Assembly (NCBI RefSeq): GCF_001280085.1
Contig: NZ_LGED01000196.1
Coordinates: 124,001 to 188,000, forward strand
DNA length: 64,000 bases
From: Saccharothrix sp. NRRL B-16348
GTDB taxonomy: Bacteria; Actinomycetota; Actinomycetes; Mycobacteriales; Pseudonocardiaceae
Reading direction: 5' to 3'
The number at the start of each line of letters is the position of its first letter. Position 1 is the first letter of the stretch. Both the position numbers and the translations under genes were made by a program. Shown one piece after another: positions 35,223 through 44,898 of the stretch. The notes beneath the pieces were generated by a model. The model ran no database searches and was not told the origin of the DNA. It was given only the letters and a program-made list of their open reading frames with translations.

Positions 35223-38132
35223 TCAGGCCTGCCGGTGGGTGGTGCCCAGGGCCGTTCGGGCGCGGTCCTGTTCGTCGCGGTCGCCGGTTTCGGTGGCGAT
35301 CCGCAGGGCGTCGGCGTGCGCGGCGAGGGCCTCGTCCGGCCGGCCCGCCGCCCGCAGTGCCTCGCCGAGGCCGTTGAGGGTGCTCGCCTCACCGTACCGG
35401 TGGCCGATGTCCCGGAACGTTTCGAGGGCGGAGGTGTAGCAGCGCTGGGCCTGGGACCAGTCGCCGAGCAGGGCGTGCAGGTTGCCCAAATTGCTCAGGG
35501 TCACCGCCACGCCGTAGCTGTGGTCGAGGCGTCGGAACAACTCCCGGGCCTCGTCGAGGTGCCGGACGGCGTCCGGGAAGCGCCGCAGGGTCGCGCACAC
35601 GTCGCCGAGGTTGGACAGCGCGCTGGCCAGGCCGCCCGCGTCGTCGAGACCGCGGAACAGGTCGAGCGCGCGTTCCAGGTACTCGGCGGCGCGGTGGTGG
35701 TGACCGGGGCGGCTGTACGCGTTGCCCAGGTTGAGCAGCGCCGCCGCCTCACCGTGCCGGTTGCCCAGCCGCCGGTGCACGGCCAGCGCCTCCCGCTGCA
35801 GCGACACCGCCTCCTCGTACTCGCCGAGCCGTTCCTGGACGATGCCCAGGTGCGACAACGCGCGCGGCACGCCACGCTGCTCGCCCGTCCGCCGGTGCAG
35901 CCGGATCGCCTCCCGCAGGTGCCCGGCCGCCTGGTCGTAGTCGCCGAGGATCCGGCGCAGCGCGCCCAGGTTCGTCAGCGCCACGGCGAGCAGGGCGTCG
36001 TCGCCCGCACGTCGGGCGGCGCGCGACGCGCACCCGTAGATGGTCGACGCGTCCGCGTAGTGGCCGCTCTCCAGGTACCGGTACAGGGTGTTCGCCAGGT
36101 CGACCACGTAGTCCGCCCGGTCGTCGCGTTCCGCGGCACGGCACAGGGCGACGAGCGTCGGCCGCTCCGCGTCCAGCCAGGCGCGGGCGGCGTCGGCGGT
36201 GGGGAACGGTGGCGTCGCGGTGACGTCGGGTCGGTGCGGTCGGTCGACGGGGTAGAGCAGGTCCATCGCCGAAGCCGCGGTGGCCAGGTGCTGCGCGAGC
36301 AGCCGGTCGACGGCGGCGGTCCGCTCCGCGGCCGGGTCGTGCTCGCCCGACAGCTCCTCGGCGTAGGCGAGCAGGAGGTCGTGCACGACGAACCGGCCAC
36401 CGGGCTCGCGCCGCACGAGGCTGTTGCGCGCCAACACCTCCAGGGACCGGCGGGCCTCGTCCGGGTCGGCGCCGGTCAGGGCGGCGAGCGCGAACGGCGT
36501 CACGTCCGGCCCGGGGTGCAGGCCCAGCCGCCGGAACGCCCGCGCGACCTCGGGCCGCAGCTGCTCGTACGACCAGGAGAACACGGTCCGCACGTCGGCG
36601 CGGGCGTCGTCACCCGCGTCGAGCACGCGCAGCCGGTGCCGCCGGTCGGCCAGCTCACCGGTCAGCTCGGCCAGCGTGCAGGCCGGGCGGGACGCGGCCA
36701 GCTCGGCGGCGACGCGCAGCGCGAGCGGCAACCGACCGCAACGCGCGGCCAGCTCCGCCGCCGCTGCGGGTTCCCGCCGCACCCGCTCACCGATCAGCGT
36801 GCGCAGCAGGGCCAACGCGTCCGGCGCGGGCAGCTGGTCCACGTCGAGTCGGTGGGCGCCGTGCAGCGCGACCAGGCCCGACAGGCTGCTGCGGCTGGTC
36901 ACCAGGACCAGGCAGCCCGACGTGCCGGGCAGCAGCGACCGCACCTGGTCGACCGACGACGCGTTGTCGAGCACGATCAGCACCCGCCGGTCCGCGAGTT
37001 CGGCCCGGTAGCGGGCGGCCCGCTGGTCGGGGTCGAGCGGCACGTCCGCGCCCGGGACGCCGAGGCCGTCGAGCAGGCGGGCCAGGGCGTCCTCCGCCGC
37101 CATCGGCGACCGGGGGTCGTAGCCGCGCAGGTCGACGTGCAGCTGCCCGTCGGGGAAGTGGGACCGGACCCGGTGGGCCCAGTGCAGCGCGAGCGCCGTC
37201 TTGCCCACCCCGGCGGTGCCGCACAGGACGACGATGGGCACCCCGGTCCGCTCGGACGTCAGCACCCGGCCGAGTTCGGCGAGTTCCGCCTGCCGTCCGG
37301 TGAAGCCGGACACGTCGCCGGGCAGCTGGTTCACGCCGGACGACGCGAGCGGGACCTCCGCCGGTGCGGCGGCGTCCTCGACGGGTGTCTCTTCGAGCGC
37401 GTTGAGGTACGCGGCAGTGAGCTCGGGTCCGGGGCCGACGCCGAGCTCCTCCATGAGACGCCGCCGCATCCCGTGGTAGGTGTCGAACGCCAGGTCCCGC
37501 TGCCCGGCCGCGGTGTACGCGCGGATGAGCAACGCGTGCACCGCCTCGTCGAGCCCGTGCGCCGCGACGTGCTCGACCAGCGCGGGCAGCACGTCGCGCG
37601 CCGCGCCGACGGCGGTCATCAGCTCGGCGTGCCGCGCCAGCGCCGCCCGGTGTTCGCCCGCCAGCGTGACGACGCCGGGGTGGGTGGCGAGCAACGGCAC
37701 GTCGGCCAGCGGACGCCCGTGCCACAACGCCAAGGCCTGGGTGAGGAGGTCCGCGGCCCGCACCGGTTCGTCGGGTGCCAGGGAGGTGGCCCGCGCGACC
37801 AGCGAGCGGAACCGGAACGCGTCCACCGCGTCCGGCGGCAGGTCGAGCGCGTACCCGTCGCCCACGGTGGGGATGGTCGTGCTCGGCGAACGCGCGCCGC
37901 GCCCCGGTTCGAGCAACCGCCGCAGGTGCTTGACGTGCGTGTGGATGACGTTGGCCGCGCTGGCCGGCGGGCGTTCGCCCCACAGCGCGTCGACCAGTTC
38001 GGCGCGGGTCACCGGCTTGCCGTGCGCGAGGGCCAGCAACGCGAACACAGCCTTGCGGCCGGCCGGACCGAGGGCGAGCGCGGCGCCGTCGCGCCAGGCC
38101 CTGATCGGGCCGAGCACCTGGACGGCCAGCAC
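35223..38132 (-). CDS. AfsR/SARP-type transcriptional activator (BTAD, NB-ARC, TPR)
   Basis: A 969-residue regulator. Residues about 1-95 are the OmpR-like DNA-binding domain (LVDALWGERPPASAANVIHT), 100-245 the bacterial transcriptional activation domain (ELGVGPGPELTAAYLNALEE at its end), 270-560 an NB-ARC ATPase with Walker A CGTAGVGKTALALHW and Walker B RVLIVLDNAS, and 640-965 tetratricopeptide repeats with recurring ALSNLG and EAxxLxR units. AfsR-type proteins activate secondary metabolism. It starts with GTG at 38132 and diverges from the gene cluster at 38482, so it is its likely pathway regulator. Confidence 0.92.
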   Translation of the reverse strand: MLAVQVLGPIRAWRDGAALALGPAGRKAVFALLALAHGKPVTRAELVDALWGERPPASAANVIHTHVKHLRRLLEPGRGARSPSTTIPTVGDGYALDLPPDAVDAFRFRSLVARATSLAPDEPVRAADLLTQALALWHGRPLADVPLLATHPGVVTLAGEHRAALARHAELMTAVGAARDVLPALVEHVAAHGLDEAVHALLIRAYTAAGQRDLAFDTYHGMRRRLMEELGVGPGPELTAAYLNALEETPVEDAAAPAEVPLASSGVNQLPGDVSGFTGRQAELAELGRVLTSERTGVPIVVLCGTAGVGKTALALHWAHRVRSHFPDGQLHVDLRGYDPRSPMAAEDALARLLDGLGVPGADVPLDPDQRAARYRAELADRRVLIVLDNASSVDQVRSLLPGTSGCLVLVTSRSSLSGLVALHGAHRLDVDQLPAPDALALLRTLIGERVRREPAAAAELAARCGRLPLALRVAAELAASRPACTLAELTGELADRRHRLRVLDAGDDARADVRTVFSWSYEQLRPEVARAFRRLGLHPGPDVTPFALAALTGADPDEARRSLEVLARNSLVRREPGGRFVVHDLLLAYAEELSGEHDPAAERTAAVDRLLAQHLATAASAMDLLYPVDRPHRPDVTATPPFPTADAARAWLDAERPTLVALCRAAERDDRADYVVDLANTLYRYLESGHYADASTIYGCASRAARRAGDDALLAVALTNLGALRRILGDYDQAAGHLREAIRLHRRTGEQRGVPRALSHLGIVQERLGEYEEAVSLQREALAVHRRLGNRHGEAAALLNLGNAYSRPGHHHRAAEYLERALDLFRGLDDAGGLASALSNLGDVCATLRRFPDAVRHLDEARELFRRLDHSYGVAVTLSNLGNLHALLGDWSQAQRCYTSALETFRDIGHRYGEASTLNGLGEALRAAGRPDEALAAHADALRIATETGDRDEQDRARTALGTTHRQA

Positions 38133-38481
38133 CCACCGCTCCCATCAAGCCGACCGACACGACGCGTGACCCCATCGTGGCACAGCGTGCAGAGCCGCTC
38201 CACCGGCCATCCAGACGATTCCACCCGCGCGGCGACCGGACGACCCCGTAGCGGCAGCCGGCGAACGAGTGCGGCACCGCAGTGTTTCCGTTGCGCGCGC
38301 AGGCATTGCGGTGGTGTCGCCTGTAGTCTGCGACGGTTGCGAGCCGGCTCGCCCACTGCCACCGAACGACCGGTTCAGCAGTGGTGCACGGGACCGAACA
38401 AACGCGTGGGGGAACATTGCGTGTGGTGACGCTACGGCGGAGCGACCTGGGCTTACCGCGGGCCGGGCGGAGGGCCCGGAC
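38133..38481. other. 349-base divergent intergenic region
   Basis: It lies between the AfsR-type gene and the GNAT gene. The plus-strand frame of the GNAT gene stays open back to 38269, so a longer N-terminus is formally possible, but the added sequence is unstructured and Arg/Pro-rich. I could not place convincing -35/-10 boxes or a SARP-type heptamer repeat by eye. Confidence 0.4.
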
Positions 38482-39531
38482 GTGACGACCACCAGGACCG
38501 AGGCGGGCTGGTCGCTGCTCGGCGAGTTGCCGGAGCGGGTCGTGTCCGGTTGCCTGTACGACTCGGCCGGCTGGCTGCGCATGTGGGAGACGACCGGCGT
38601 CGAACGCCGGGTGCGGCACGGCTACGTGCACGCCGAAGGGCAGGTGCTCCCGCTCTACGCGCTGAGCGGTTCGCCCTTCTGGCACGGGTACGTCACCCAG
38701 GCCGCCCAGGCGCAGCTCGGGAGCCGACACGTCTTCGCGGGCTCCACCTACTCGATGTACACCAAGCGCGACGCGTTCCCGGAAGCCCTGGCCCGCGGCG
38801 CCCACGCCACCGCGATGGAGTGGATCGCCGCGGGCGACGCGGACCTGCTGATCGCGCCGAACCTCACCGCCGCCGCCGCGGCCACGTGGGAGGACGCGGT
38901 GGGCCCGCCGGCCGGTCGGGTCCTGCTCGACCGCACGTACAGCTCCGACCTGTCCGGCGACTTCGACGACCACCTCGGCCGGCTGCCCAGGAAGCTCCGC
39001 ATGGACGTGCAGCGGCGGTTGCGGCGCGCGGACGAGCGCGGGCTCCGGATCGACATGGTGGAAGGACCGGAGGCGCACGAACTCGTGCCGTCGGCCCTGC
39101 CGCTGGTGGTCGGCACCACCGACGAGCACGGCTGGCCCGCGTTGTACGACGAGGACACCCTCCACGCCCTGCTGAGGACGCCGGGCGCGCTGCTGGCCGT
39201 CGCACGGGTGGACGACCGGGTCGCCGGCGTGTTCTTCGGCTTCCGGCACGACGCCGAGGTCACGTTCCTGTGCGGCGGCGTCGACTACTCGGGCCTCACC
39301 GAGCTGAGCACGTACGTGGCGCTGATGTACCGCTGCACCGAATGGGCCTACGCCAACGAGTTCCGGCGCATCGAGTGGGGCCGGGACAACTACCGGTTCA
39401 AGGAGCGGCACGGGCTCGTCGGGACCGACCTGTGGGCGCTGGTGCACTCGCCGGACCCGACGCCGGCGCTGGGTGCGGCCCTGGCCGGGATGCACCGCGT
39501 GATGGCGGCCTACATCGAGGGCAGGGGATGA
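38482..39531 (+). CDS. GNAT/FemAB-like acyltransferase (Acetyltransf_6 type)
   Basis: A 349-residue protein with the double-GNAT-like fold of the CelD/BioF2-like and FemAB relatives. The diagnostic part is KLRMDVQRRLRRADERGLRI (about residues 174-193), followed by AVARVDDRVAGVFFGFRHDA and the end motif EWGRDNYRFKERHGLVG. These proteins transfer acyl or aminoacyl groups to amines. It starts a three-gene plus-strand arm with an exporter-MetX fusion and a methyltransferase. It may acylate (mask or ligate) the amino group of an amino-acid product. GTG 38482 has GGAGGG about 12 bases upstream. Confidence 0.75.
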   Translation: MTTTRTEAGWSLLGELPERVVSGCLYDSAGWLRMWETTGVERRVRHGYVHAEGQVLPLYALSGSPFWHGYVTQAAQAQLGSRHVFAGSTYSMYTKRDAFPEALARGAHATAMEWIAAGDADLLIAPNLTAAAAATWEDAVGPPAGRVLLDRTYSSDLSGDFDDHLGRLPRKLRMDVQRRLRRADERGLRIDMVEGPEAHELVPSALPLVVGTTDEHGWPALYDEDTLHALLRTPGALLAVARVDDRVAGVFFGFRHDAEVTFLCGGVDYSGLTELSTYVALMYRCTEWAYANEFRRIEWGRDNYRFKERHGLVGTDLWALVHSPDPTPALGAALAGMHRVMAAYIEGRG

Positions 39532-39700
39532 GCCGTCGCGCGGATCCCAGCGATCCCTCGCCGGTCTTCGTCCTGCTCCACCGACCGCCGCCCACCCGCG
39601 ATGGCCGGCTCGGTCCTCGTCGGCCGCCCGGTGTGCGCGCCACCGCCCAATCACCCACTCGCACCCGAAGACCTCGGTGGAGAAGGACTCTGGATCGCCG

Positions 39701-42031
39701 ATGAGCACCCGATCAGGTCGACACCCCGGCCGGAGCCGCGCCGCGCTGCTGTTCGGCGCGCTGCTGAGCGTCAACGCCTCCTACACGCTGCTCATCCCGT
39801 TCGTGCCGGACTTGGAGGAACGGGCGGGCGCCAACCCGACCGTCGTCGCGTTGACCTTCGCGATCTTCGCGGGCGCGAAGGCGGCGGCCCAGCCGTTCGG
39901 CGGGATGTGGGTGGACCGGTGGCGGCCGGGTGACGTCGGGTGCGTGGCGCTGCTGATCGCCGCGGCGGGCATCGTCGTCACGGCCATCGCCCGTGACCCG
40001 GCGACGTTGCTGGCCGGGCGCGCCCTCTGGGGCGTCGGCGAAGGTCTGGTCACACCGGCCCTGTACGCGGGCATGGCCGCGCTGTGCCGCCGCTACGACC
40101 TGCCGACCAGCCGGATGATGGGCAACTTCGGGACCTTCGCGGTGGCGGGCTTCCTGCTCGGCCCGCTGGCGGCCGGGATCGCGGCGCCGTTCGGCCTGGA
40201 CGCGTTGTTCCTGTTCGGCGCGGCCGTGACCGCGGTGACCGCGTTCGGGCTGCGGTGGGCCGTGCCGCGCGACGTGCCGGCGCCGGTGGAGGAGGAGCAG
40301 GCGGACGACACCCCGACCGGCGCGGCGACCGGCCGGTGGTGGACCTGGGTGCTGGCGCTCGGCGCGCTCGACCTGTTCACCAACCTCACCTACTCGGCGC
40401 TCGAACCCGTGCTGCCGCTGTACTTGAGCGCGGACGGCGAGGAGTCGGCGCGGGGCGCCATCTCGCTGGTCTTCGCCGTCGGGCTGGCCGCGTTCGGCGT
40501 CGTCAGCTGGCTGCTCGGCCGCTTCGCGGGCCAGATCGGGCTGGTGGCGCTGGCCCGGATCGGCCTGGCGTTCGCGGCCGTCGGCACGGTCGGGCTGTAC
40601 GCGAGCGCCGAGGTGTGGCCGGTGGCGGCGTGCTTCGTGGTGCTGATGGTGGGCCAGGCCGCGCTGTACCTGACCGCGCGCCGGGGCGTCGTCGAGCTGC
40701 GGTCGGCCATGACCAGGCAGGGCAAGGCGTTCGGGCTGTTCGGCCTGGTGTCCGACATCGGCAACATCCTCGGCCCGCTGCTGGGCGTGGCGCTGTACGA
40801 GCTGACCGGCCGGGTGTCGTTCCTGGTGATCGGCGCGCTCAGCGGGCTGCTGCTCGCCGCCCTGGTCGTGCGGAGGCGCCGCCCGGCGCCGAGCCCGCGG
40901 GTCGCGGACGGCCACGTGCGGACGGTGGTGCTGTTCGACGACGCGAACCCGCTGGAGCTGGCGTCCGGTCGGACGCTCGCACCGGTCACGGTGGCGTACG
41001 AGACCTACGGCGAGCTGAACGACGACCGGTCCAACGCGATCTTCGTCTGCCACGCGCTGACCGGCGACTCGCACCCGGCCGCCCACCACCCGGACGACCG
41101 GCCCGGCTGGTGGCGGGACATGGTCGGACCCGGCCGCCCGGTCGACACCGACCGGCACTTCGTGGTGTGCGCCAACGTCCTCGCCGGCTGCTCCGGCACC
41201 ACCGGCCCGACCTCGCCGGGCCCGGACGGCACGCCGTGGGGCCCGGACTTCCCGGCGATCGGCATCACCGACATGGTCACCGTGCACCGCGCGCTCCTGG
41301 CCGAGTTGGGCGTCGAACGGCTGCGCGCCGTGATCGGCGGCTCCCTGGGCGGCATGCAGGTCCTCGAATGGCTGCTGCGCGCGCCGGACGACGCCGAGGA
41401 CTTCGTGATCGCCGCGGGCACCGCCCGGCACACCGCGGAGAACCTCGCCTGGAACGCCGTCGCCAGGACCGCGATCCGGTCCGACCCGGAGTTCCGCGCG
41501 GGTCGGTACCCGCCGGGCGGCGGACCGGCGGCCGGTCTCGGCACGGCGCGGATGGTCGGCCACCTGACGTACGTGTCCGAAGACCTGCTGGCGCGGAAGT
41601 TCGGCCGCGAGCGGCGCGCCGACGACGGCACGAGCCCGACGGCTGCCACCGGGCCGTTCGCCGTCGAGGGCTACCTGGAGCACCAGGCCGCGAGCCTGGT
41701 CGACCGGTTCGACGCCAACAGCTACCTGTGCCTGATGAACGCGATGGACAGCTTCGACGCGTTCGCCGACGACCGCCCGTGCGCGCCGTTCCGACGCCGA
41801 CCGGGGGTGCACCTGTTCAGCTTCGACTCCGACCGCCTGTACGGGCCCGACCACGCGCGCTACATCCAGGCGAACCTCGCGGCCCGCGGGCTGCCCGCCG
41901 AGCACCACCAGGACCACACGACCGACCGCGGCCACGACGCGTTCCTGCTGCACGTCCCGTCGTACCTGGACGGTGTCGCGGAGGTGCTGGCCCGGCAGCC
42001 GGTCGTGCGCGGCGCGGACGAGTCGGGCTGA
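39701..42031 (+). CDS. metX: MFS exporter fused to homoserine O-acetyltransferase (MetX)
   Basis: A 776-residue in-frame fusion with no stop between the two parts. Residues about 10-395 are a 12-helix MFS transporter (GRALWGVGEGLVTPALYAGM; FGLVSDIGNILGPLLG). Residues about 406-776 are a full MetX-type alpha/beta hydrolase: LAPVTVAYETYGELN, nucleophile elbow GGSLGGMQVLEW (Ser about 549), and TTDRGHDAFLLH with the catalytic His. GTG 40916 (residue 406) lines up with where MetX proteins normally start, so a separate internal start is possible. MetX acetylates homoserine to make a gamma-leaving group. ATG 39701 has no good ribosome site; GTG 39677 is an alternative. Confidence 0.85.
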   Translation: MSTRSGRHPGRSRAALLFGALLSVNASYTLLIPFVPDLEERAGANPTVVALTFAIFAGAKAAAQPFGGMWVDRWRPGDVGCVALLIAAAGIVVTAIARDPATLLAGRALWGVGEGLVTPALYAGMAALCRRYDLPTSRMMGNFGTFAVAGFLLGPLAAGIAAPFGLDALFLFGAAVTAVTAFGLRWAVPRDVPAPVEEEQADDTPTGAATGRWWTWVLALGALDLFTNLTYSALEPVLPLYLSADGEESARGAISLVFAVGLAAFGVVSWLLGRFAGQIGLVALARIGLAFAAVGTVGLYASAEVWPVAACFVVLMVGQAALYLTARRGVVELRSAMTRQGKAFGLFGLVSDIGNILGPLLGVALYELTGRVSFLVIGALSGLLLAALVVRRRRPAPSPRVADGHVRTVVLFDDANPLELASGRTLAPVTVAYETYGELNDDRSNAIFVCHALTGDSHPAAHHPDDRPGWWRDMVGPGRPVDTDRHFVVCANVLAGCSGTTGPTSPGPDGTPWGPDFPAIGITDMVTVHRALLAELGVERLRAVIGGSLGGMQVLEWLLRAPDDAEDFVIAAGTARHTAENLAWNAVARTAIRSDPEFRAGRYPPGGGPAAGLGTARMVGHLTYVSEDLLARKFGRERRADDGTSPTAATGPFAVEGYLEHQAASLVDRFDANSYLCLMNAMDSFDAFADDRPCAPFRRRPGVHLFSFDSDRLYGPDHARYIQANLAARGLPAEHHQDHTTDRGHDAFLLHVPSYLDGVAEVLARQPVVRGADESG

Positions 42032-42037
42032 CGCGCC

Positions 42038-42823
42038 GTGGCGAGTTGGTGGGCGACGGCGTTCGACAGCGACCGCGGCCTGCTCCGCCTGCACGAGCAG
42101 GCGGCGGACGCCACGGCCGATCAGGTGGCGCTGATCGAGCGGGAACTGGGTCTGGCGGAGGGCTCCCGCGTGCTCGACGTTCCCTGCGGCACCGGGCGGC
42201 ACGCCGTGTCCCTCGCGGCCCGCGGGCACCACGTCACGTGCGTGGACCTGAGCGAGGACTACCTGGACGCCACCCGGCGGCGTGCGGTCGGGCAGGGCGT
42301 GGCGGTGGACGCGGTGCGGGCCGACATGCGCGACCTCACCGCCCTGCCGGCGGGGTCGTTCGACGCGGCCGTGAACATGTACACCAGCTTCGGCTACTTC
42401 GACCGCGACGAGGACAACGTCCGCTCGGCGGCGGCGATCGCGCGCGTGCTGCGGCCCGGCGGGCGGCTGCTCGTCGACGTGGTCAACCGGGACTGGTTCG
42501 TCCGCAACTTCTTCCCCTCGGAGTTCGCGCCGGGCGACGACGGGTTCGTCGTCCGCGACTACGAGGAGGTCGACGGCGAGGTCGTCCTGCACCAGAACGT
42601 GTTCGACCCGCGCACGAGCCGCCTGCGCTGGACGTGCCGGCCGGTCGGCGCGGAGCGCGAGCACGTGGTGGTGGACTACCGGATGTACAGCCTGCACGAA
42701 CTGCTCGCCGTGCTGCGGGCCGGCGGCCTGGACCCGCTGCGCACGCTGGGCGGCTACGACGGCCGACCTTACGACCTGTTCTCGCCACGACTGCTGTGCG
42801 TGGCCGAGGCGCCGGCGGCGTGA
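42038..42823 (+). CDS. Class I SAM-dependent methyltransferase
   Basis: A 261-residue Rossmann-fold methyltransferase. SAM motif I is VLDVPCGTGRHAVSLAARGH near residue 45; the acidic loop CVDLSEDYLD and the post-motif VLRPGGRLLVDVVNRDWF follow. It begins with GTG six bases after the MetX stop. In mycobacteria a methyltransferase gene also sits beside metX and metY, so the association may be inherited from a methionine locus. The acceptor (O, N or none) cannot be read from sequence. Confidence 0.88.
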   Translation: MASWWATAFDSDRGLLRLHEQAADATADQVALIERELGLAEGSRVLDVPCGTGRHAVSLAARGHHVTCVDLSEDYLDATRRRAVGQGVAVDAVRADMRDLTALPAGSFDAAVNMYTSFGYFDRDEDNVRSAAAIARVLRPGGRLLVDVVNRDWFVRNFFPSEFAPGDDGFVVRDYEEVDGEVVLHQNVFDPRTSRLRWTCRPVGAEREHVVVDYRMYSLHELLAVLRAGGLDPLRTLGGYDGRPYDLFSPRLLCVAEAPAA

Positions 42824-42838
42824 CACCGCCGGTTACCG

Positions 42839-43564
42839 TCAGACCACCGCGCGCCGCGCCGCACGGGTCGCGGCGGCGGCGCCGAAACCGCTGAACAACG
42901 CCACCGACACCGGGTCCGTCGCCGCGTACCACTCGGGGTGCCACTGCACGGCGAGGCAGAACGTCGCACCCTCGGCCGAGGCCGCCTCCACCACGCCGTC
43001 CGGCGCCACCGCCTCGACCCGCAGGCCGGGCGCGAGCCGGTCGATCGCCTGGTGGTGCAAGGAGTTGACCTCGACGCCCGGCGCGCCGAGCAGCCCGCGC
43101 AGGACGCCGCCCTCGATCAGCCGCACCGGGTGCGCGGGCAGGTACTGCTCGTCGCGGGGCAGCGAGAGGTCTTCGGTGTGCCCGGGGACGTCGCGCAAAG
43201 TGCCGCCCAGCGCGACGTTGAGCTCCTGCAGGCCCCGGCAGATGCCGAGCACCGGGACGTCGGCGCGCAACGCGGCGGGGATGAGGCTCAGCGCCAGCTC
43301 GTCCCGGTCGCGGTCGGCGGGCCCGTGACCCGGTTCGCCGCCGTACCACCGCGGCAGCACGTTGCTCTCGTGGCCGCCGAACACCACGCCGTCGAACCGG
43401 TCCACCACGTCCGCCAGACCGGGCGCCGGCCCGCCGATCACCACGACGTCGCAGCCGGACACCTGCTCCAACGCCCGCGCGTACACCTCGCGCACCGCCA
43501 CGTGCCGCACGCCGCCGACCTGCTCGGCCGCCGCGGCGAGGGCGACCAGCGGCTTGCCCGTCAC
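42839..43564 (-). CDS. Gamma-glutamyl hydrolase-like class I glutamine amidotransferase (peptidase C26)
   Basis: A 241-residue enzyme with the class I GATase triad: Cys in GICRGLQELNVALGG near residue 108, and His and Glu in VQWHPEW near residue 215. Relatives such as PuuD remove gamma-glutamyl groups from amines. GTG 43564 overlaps the stop of the upstream sulfhydrylase gene. In an amino-acid antimetabolite pathway it could remove a gamma-glutamyl protecting group from the final product. A role in polyamine breakdown is possible given the nearby ODC-like gene. Confidence 0.85.
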   Translation of the reverse strand: MTGKPLVALAAAAEQVGGVRHVAVREVYARALEQVSGCDVVVIGGPAPGLADVVDRFDGVVFGGHESNVLPRWYGGEPGHGPADRDRDELALSLIPAALRADVPVLGICRGLQELNVALGGTLRDVPGHTEDLSLPRDEQYLPAHPVRLIEGGVLRGLLGAPGVEVNSLHHQAIDRLAPGLRVEAVAPDGVVEAASAEGATFCLAVQWHPEWYAATDPVSVALFSGFGAAAATRAARRAVV

Positions 43565-44898
43565 CCGGCCACCGCCAGCGCGCCCGCCAGGTCGGCGATG
43601 AGGTCGTCCACGTGCTCCAGGCCGATGGACAGCCGGATCGACCCGGGCGACACGCCCGCGGCCAGCCGGTCCTGCTCGGGGACCTGGGCGTGCGTGGTGG
43701 ACGCGGGGTGGGTGGCCATCGAGCGCACGTCGCCGATGTTGGTCACGTGCGAGATCATCCGCAGCGCCTCGATGAACCGGGTGCCCGCGGTGAGCCCGCC
43801 CGCCAGCTCGAACTGCACCAGCGGACCGCCGTTGCCGCCGGTGTACCGCCGCAGCCGCGCCACCTCCTCGGCGTTGCCGAGGCCGGGGTGCCGGACCGCG
43901 ACCACCGAGGGCTGGGCGGCCAGGTACCGCGCCACCGCTTCGGCGTTCTCGCCGTGCGCCCGCATCCGCAGCGGGAGCGTCTCGATGCCCTGGATCAGCA
44001 GGAACGCGTTGAACGGGCTGAGGCACGGCCCGAGGTCGCGCATCAGCGTCTCGCGGGCCTTGAGCAGGAACGGGCTGCGCCCGAGCGCGCTGTCGAGGTT
44101 CGCGCCCGCCTCGGTCCACACCACGTTGCCGTGCGCCGGGTCCGGCTCGGTGAGCAGCGGGTGCCGCTCGGCGTGCCGCGCCCAGTCGAACCGGTTGGAG
44201 TCGACGATCAGGCCGCCCAGCGCGCTGCCGTGGCCGCCGATGTACTTCGTCGCCGAGTAGACCAGGATGTGCGCGCCGAACTCCAGCGGGCGGCACACCA
44301 GCGGCAGCATGGTGTTGTCCAGCACCAGCGGCACGCCGACGTCCTCGGCGATCGCGGCGACCTCCTCGATCGGGAACAGCCGCAGCTTCGGGTTGGGCAG
44401 GGTCTCGCCGAAGTAGCACCGGGTCCGCGAGTCGGTGGCGTCGGCGAAGTTCTCCGGCTTGTCGGGGCTGACGAACCGGGTCTCGATGCCGAACCGGGCG
44501 AACGTGTTGGCCAGCAGGTTCCACGTGCCGCCGTACAGCTCGTTGGAGCTGACCACGTTGTCGCCCGCCTGGCACATGTTGAGCAGCGCCAGGGTGATCG
44601 CCGCCTGCCCGGAGGAGACGGCCAGGGCCGCCGGGGCGTCGTCTACCGCGGCGATCCTGGCTTCGAGCACGTCGCACGTGGGGTTGTTCAACCGCGTGTA
44701 GGCGTGGCCGTCGACGCGCAGGTCGAAGATGTCGGCGGCGGTGGCCGCGTCGGGCAGTTCGTACGCCGCGGTCTGGAAGATCGGCGTCACCACCGGGTCG
44801 GTGATGCCCAGGCGCAGCTCGGCGCCGCCGTGCACGACGCCCGACTCGACCCGCCGGTAGACCTTCCTGGCCGACCGCGGCCGTTCAGGCGGCGACAT
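43561..44898 (-). CDS. metY: O-acetylhomoserine sulfhydrylase-type PLP enzyme (Cys/Met metabolism family)
   Basis: A 445-residue PLP enzyme of the gamma-replacement class. The Schiff-base lysine is in VYSATKYIGGHGSALGG near residue 213; the cofactor-binding ALAVSSGQAAITLALLNM lies near 93, and SIRLSIGLEHVDDLI ends the family pattern. It would bind the O-acetylhomoserine made by the neighbouring MetX domain and replace the acetate with a thiol, or, in secondary metabolism, with an oxygen or carbon nucleophile. It overlaps the desaturase gene end by 14 bases. Methionine biosynthesis is the conservative reading. Confidence 0.9.
   Translation of the reverse strand: MSPPERPRSARKVYRRVESGVVHGGAELRLGITDPVVTPIFQTAAYELPDAATAADIFDLRVDGHAYTRLNNPTCDVLEARIAAVDDAPAALAVSSGQAAITLALLNMCQAGDNVVSSNELYGGTWNLLANTFARFGIETRFVSPDKPENFADATDSRTRCYFGETLPNPKLRLFPIEEVAAIAEDVGVPLVLDNTMLPLVCRPLEFGAHILVYSATKYIGGHGSALGGLIVDSNRFDWARHAERHPLLTEPDPAHGNVVWTEAGANLDSALGRSPFLLKARETLMRDLGPCLSPFNAFLLIQGIETLPLRMRAHGENAEAVARYLAAQPSVVAVRHPGLGNAEEVARLRRYTGGNGGPLVQFELAGGLTAGTRFIEALRMISHVTNIGDVRSMATHPASTTHAQVPEQDRLAAGVSPGSIRLSIGLEHVDDLIADLAGALAVAG

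Noticed and set aside
36787..39774. A minus-strand frame spanning the AfsR-type gene and GNAT gene
   Set aside because: It is a shadow frame across two real genes on opposite strands and lacks any domain.
38482..42823. Plain methionine biosynthesis locus
   Set aside because: Not excluded, but not preferred: MetX is fused to an exporter, the sulfhydrylase is on the opposite strand with a desaturase and decarboxylase, and an AfsR-type regulator is adjacent. Kept as the main alternative.
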